From assembly GCA_028694115.1 (NCBI GenBank), contig JAQUUB010000002.1, positions 123,928-141,222 of the forward strand: a stretch of 17,295 nt of DNA. The letters run 5' to 3'. A model generated the notes under the pieces. It saw only the letters and a list, made by a program, of their open reading frames with translations, was not told where the DNA came from and searched no databases. This DNA comes from Lachnospiraceae bacterium (GTDB lineage Bacteria; Bacillota_A; Clostridia; Lachnospirales; Lachnospiraceae). Position 1 is the first letter of the stretch; each line of letters begins with the position of its first letter. This document shows, one piece after another, positions 14,467 to 17,295 of this stretch. Made by a program: the position numbers and the translations under genes.

Positions 14467-15885
14467 ATGCTTTTTAATTCATTGGCCTTTGGTGTGTTTT
14501 TACCCCTTGTGTTTTTGCTACATTGGGCAATTCCACACAAATATAGATGGGGGATATTATTAGTTGCAAGTTATTACTTTTACATGAGCTGGAATCCGAA
14601 GTATGTGATTTTAATACTGCTCACTACGGTGGCTTCTTATTTGTGTGCAATTATGGTGGACAAGACAGACGATAAGAGGAAAAAGAAACTGTATCTAGTT
14701 ATTACCCTAATCGTAAGCTTGGGAGTTTTATTCTTCTTTAAATACTTTAACTTCTTAAGTGTTTCTGTTACAAGTGCTTTGCAGAGTATTGCGATTCCGC
14801 TACAGCCACTCACCTTAAAAATCATGCTTCCTGTTGGCATTTCTTTCTATACATTCCAGTCGCTTAGCTATGTGATTGATGTCTACAGAGGGAATGTAAA
14901 GCCACAGAAAAACTTTGGAAAATATGCACTTTTTATTTCTTTCTTCCCACAGCTTGTGGCGGGTCCAATCGAGAGAACACAAAATCTTATGCCACAGTTA
15001 TTTGAAGAACGCAAATTTGACCATGATCAGGCAGTTTATGGATTGCGGTTAATGCTTTTGGGATTTTTTAAGAAATTAATTATTGCGGATTCGGTATCTA
15101 AATATGTTGATATGGTTTACAATGATGTTCATTCTTATTTTGGGCTGACTTTTATTGTTGCGACCATTCTGTTTACGTTCCAAATATATTGTGATTTTTC
15201 GGGATATTCAGACATTGCGATTGGTACTTCGAAATTATTAGGAATTAACCTAATGACAAACTTTAAAAGTCCGTATCTGTCACAATCTGTGAAAGAGTTT
15301 TGGGGAAGATGGCACATTTCCCTATCCTCATGGTTTAAAGATTATGTATACATTCCGTTAGGCGGCAATCGGGTAAAGAAATCAAGAGCCCGCTTAAATA
15401 TTATGCTTACTTTTTTAGCAAGTGGATTATGGCATGGGGCAAACTGGACATTTTTGATTTGGGGCGGTCTTCACGGAATCTATCAGGTGATAGAGAATCT
15501 GTTCCCTCGCAAAAAAGGATTTATGAGAGGGCTGTTAACGTTTGCACTTGTATGCTTTGCGTGGATTTTCTTTCGGGCCAATACGGTTTCGGATGCTTTT
15601 TATGTAGTGACTCATTTACACCGTGGGCTGATCCATTTTGGAAATTCCGTTGTGAAAATGCTGATTGATATGCAGTTTACTTATTTTTCGTTTGCTAAAT
15701 TAGCCGGCTCCCTGCTTGTACTAATGGTATATGATTATTTTTCCTTAAAAAAAGATTTAATTATAGAATTTGGAAAAGTAAAGTGGCCACTTCGTTGGAT
15801 TTTCTATATCGGCTTGACTTCCTTAATTATTGTATTAAAGCTTCATAATGGAACAAGTCAGGAATTTATTTATTTTCAATTTTAA
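14467..15885 (+). CDS. MBOAT family membrane O-acyltransferase (AlgI/DltB-like)
   Basis: I place the start at 14467, where TTGGAGG (14454-14460) precedes MLFNSLAFGVFLPLVFLLHW, the standard opening of this family; an upstream TTG at 14374 is in frame but has no ribosome site. The 472-residue polytopic protein has about ten or more hydrophobic segments. Family motifs are LMLPVGISFYTFQSLSYVID-like, QLVAGPIERTQNL, DFSGYSDIAIG, FWGRWHISLSSWFKDYVYIPLGG, and LWHGANWTFLIWGGLHG, which holds the conserved histidines His323 and His336. Such enzymes pass acyl groups, usually acetyl, across the membrane to an exported polysaccharide or teichoic acid. There are no dltA or dltC genes here, so polysaccharide O-acetylation is more likely than D-alanylation. 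An SGNH-like gene follows 36 bp later. Confidence 0.93.
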   Translation: MLFNSLAFGVFLPLVFLLHWAIPHKYRWGILLVASYYFYMSWNPKYVILILLTTVASYLCAIMVDKTDDKRKKKLYLVITLIVSLGVLFFFKYFNFLSVSVTSALQSIAIPLQPLTLKIMLPVGISFYTFQSLSYVIDVYRGNVKPQKNFGKYALFISFFPQLVAGPIERTQNLMPQLFEERKFDHDQAVYGLRLMLLGFFKKLIIADSVSKYVDMVYNDVHSYFGLTFIVATILFTFQIYCDFSGYSDIAIGTSKLLGINLMTNFKSPYLSQSVKEFWGRWHISLSSWFKDYVYIPLGGNRVKKSRARLNIMLTFLASGLWHGANWTFLIWGGLHGIYQVIENLFPRKKGFMRGLLTFALVCFAWIFFRANTVSDAFYVVTHLHRGLIHFGNSVVKMLIDMQFTYFSFAKLAGSLLVLMVYDYFSLKKDLIIEFGKVKWPLRWIFYIGLTSLIIVLKLHNGTSQEFIYFQF

Positions 15886-15921
15886 TGAAAGCTAAATTGA
15901 TAGACAGAAGGGAGAGAATAA

Positions 15922-16989
15922 ATGAAAAAATTCATATGGAAGGTAGTAGCCTTCTTTTTGATAATTGCTCTTATCTTTATTCCTTTTAACGTAATATTAG
16001 ATCCTTATAATGTTTTTCATCCTGATCATCTTGTGAATAATGGGGTGGAGCCTAATAAAAACTATATCAAGTGCCGCAATGTACTAAAAAATCCTGATAA
16101 GTTTGATTCCTTTCTGTTTGGATCTTCTCGAGTAGGATTTATGGATGTCACACGTATGAATGATGGTACTTATTATGATATGATGTATTCCGAAGGACTT
16201 CCGGCAGAACATCTTGAGAATTTAAAGACCTTTATTGACAAGGGAATCATACCTAAAAATGTTGTGATTGGTCTTGACGATATTACTTATTTTGTGGATC
16301 CATCTCTGCATGATGATATTTTATACCGCGCACCATTTCCGTGGTCTGGAAGTGTGTTTGATAAAGCTGGTTTTTACATGAAATATTTTGATTTACTAAC
16401 AACTGTTAAATCAATTGAAACAATTAAAGAGCATGATGCGTGGGATACGGGATTTTCTGAGCGATTATTAAACCGTGGTACAGAAAATCTTGACATAGAG
16501 AGTCAGTTTGATGCTGCCAACAATAAACCTTATTGGGCAGATTACTATATGCCAAGGGAAGAAGTTTTTGACGAGATTCAGGAAATTATAGACTTATGTA
16601 ATGAAAACAATATTCATCTGACATTTTTTACGAATCCATTGTTTGGTTATACGTATACTCAAGGGATTGAGAATGGGTATTTAGTTTTTCTTGACCGACT
16701 CGCAGACATTACTGATTACTATAATTTTAGTGGATACAATAACCTGACACTCGATTCATCAAATTATTATGAAAACAGCCACTACACGCGGGTCGTTGGT
16801 GACAAAATGATTGATGTGCTATTTTATGATCAAAATGATCAGGAGCTACTAGAACAGGGATTTGGATATCATGTTACGAAGGATAATAAAGAAGAGCTTC
16901 TAACGATTTTAAATAATCAGGCAATTAACTTTGGTATTGAGGTAAATTCCTATAAAGACACCTTAAATAAGCCGGTAGAGGAAGAATAA
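15922..16989 (+). CDS. Membrane-anchored SGNH/DltD-like partner of the O-acyltransferase
   Basis: This 355-residue protein has an N-terminal membrane anchor (about residues 5-25, IWKVVAFFLIIALIFIPFNVI) and an extracellular domain. FGSSRVGF (66-73) gives a candidate nucleophile Ser68 or Ser69. A distal Asp278 with His287 (in a D-S-S-N...N-S-H-Y-T context) completes an SGNH/DltD-like triad layout, so it may be the periplasmic-side acyl-transfer partner of the MBOAT protein, as AlgX/AlgJ or DltD are for AlgI/DltB. AGAAGGGAGAG at 15906-15916 serves as ribosome site. Overall sequence similarity to named families is low by eye, so the call rests on motifs plus the adjoining MBOAT gene. The two genes very likely form one operon. 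Confidence 0.75.
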   Translation: MKKFIWKVVAFFLIIALIFIPFNVILDPYNVFHPDHLVNNGVEPNKNYIKCRNVLKNPDKFDSFLFGSSRVGFMDVTRMNDGTYYDMMYSEGLPAEHLENLKTFIDKGIIPKNVVIGLDDITYFVDPSLHDDILYRAPFPWSGSVFDKAGFYMKYFDLLTTVKSIETIKEHDAWDTGFSERLLNRGTENLDIESQFDAANNKPYWADYYMPREEVFDEIQEIIDLCNENNIHLTFFTNPLFGYTYTQGIENGYLVFLDRLADITDYYNFSGYNNLTLDSSNYYENSHYTRVVGDKMIDVLFYDQNDQELLEQGFGYHVTKDNKEELLTILNNQAINFGIEVNSYKDTLNKPVEEE

Positions 16990-17072
16990 ACGACAAGAAT
17001 CTCCTTTTGTTTCTTAAGTAATTCTTAAAAAAAATTAAGATTGGTAAATTTTATAGAAAATTTTTTTTAATG

Positions 17073-17081
17073 TGCTATAGT
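17073..17081 (+). promoter_or_regulatory. Candidate extended -10 promoter
   Basis: TGC followed by TATAGT (17076-17081) is an extended -10 element; no good -35 is seen at 17 bp. Transcription would begin near 17088, inside the hairpin at 17085-17117. Confidence 0.4.
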
Positions 17082-17084
17082 AAG

Positions 17085-17117
17085 GTCAGTTGTCCAATAT
17101 CGGACAGCTGACTTTTT
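17085..17117 (+). terminator. Hairpin with T-run upstream of the last gene
   Basis: GTCAGTTGTCC (17085-17095) pairs with GGACAGCTGAC (17102-17112) with one G-U pair and a six-base loop, followed by TTTTT. It is the likely terminator of the O-acyltransferase operon, although it also sits at the predicted start of the next transcript. Confidence 0.65.
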
Positions 17118-17136
17118 GTATTGAGAGGAGTATTTC

Positions 17137-17295
17137 ATGATAGAAATAAAAGAAGTAAAAGAGTTGATAGGAATTGCTAAAAAAGGAAGTATCCTATTAT
17201 TGATTCTTGCTTTACTATTTACGAGCAGTAATGTAAATGTGTATGCATCTACAACGGAAAGCAGGAATGAAATCACAAGTACGTCAGATAATGAA
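17137..17295 (+). CDS. Start of a secreted protein, cut by the window end
   Basis: An open frame of 53 codons runs to the window edge. GAGAGGAG at 17123-17130 is well placed for the ATG at 17137. The product starts MIEIKEVKELIGIAKKGS, then a hydrophobic core (ILLLILALLFTSS, about 19-31) and a probable signal peptidase site after VYA (about residue 37), followed by a Ser/Thr/Glu-rich stretch. It is therefore an exported protein; too little is visible to name it. Confidence 0.7.
   Translation, partial: MIEIKEVKELIGIAKKGSILLLILALLFTSSNVNVYASTTESRNEITSTSDNE

Overview
The window looks like a chromosomal segment from a low-GC Gram-positive anaerobe of the class Clostridia, most likely a Lachnospiraceae-type organism. 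The reasons are the AT-rich sequence, strong AGGAGG-type ribosome binding sites, perfect sigma-A promoters, lipoprotein signal peptides, a clostridial carbamate kinase variant, and a large Ig-like/InlB-type surface protein. This placement is inference; no rRNA or other marker gene is present.

Layout. (1) 1-3406: the 3' part of a large modular surface protein (Big2 domains, an InlB-type repeat and seven GNY-type repeats), then a small SAM methyltransferase, closed by a perfect 40-bp palindromic terminator. (2) 3482-8342: a carbamate kinase divergent from cysK (cysteine synthase), followed by a complete metN-metI-metQ methionine-type ABC importer. (3) 8343-13782: a three-gene set of unknown exported proteins (one membrane protein, one 789-aa secreted multidomain protein, one lipoprotein), then a REP-associated tyrosine transposase (RAYT, Y1/HUH family). 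(4) 13782-14219: an Rrf2-family regulator with four cysteines, a plausible regulator of the cysK/met genes. (5) 14467-16989: an MBOAT O-acyltransferase with an SGNH/DltD-like partner, probably acylating an exported polysaccharide. (6) 17137-end: the start of another secreted protein.

The most interesting structure is a short repeat, consensus GGGACGGTTCTCANTTATG, present four times. Three copies sit immediately behind the stop codons of cysK, metQ and rrf2, with the G-rich end next to the stop. The fourth overlaps the last codons of the RAYT gene. The copies at 8346 and 13782 are inverted and bound a 5.4-kb segment that starts GGGGACGG and ends CCGTCCCC. This segment carries the RAYT gene and the unknown exported genes, and it lies between the metNIQ operon and the Rrf2 gene. 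The repeat behind cysK appears to have replaced the usual last few CysK residues. I infer a RAYT/REP system that has remodelled a sulfur amino-acid locus.

Regulation. The cysK promoter is TTGACA-N17-TATAAT, and its spacer contains two tandem copies of GTAGGAATA. Related GTAGGA/TAGGAA words occur at the divergent carbamate kinase promoter region and next to the rrf2 promoter, so an Rrf2-controlled sulfur regulon is a reasonable hypothesis. No tRNA, rRNA, CRISPR array or SAM riboswitch was seen.
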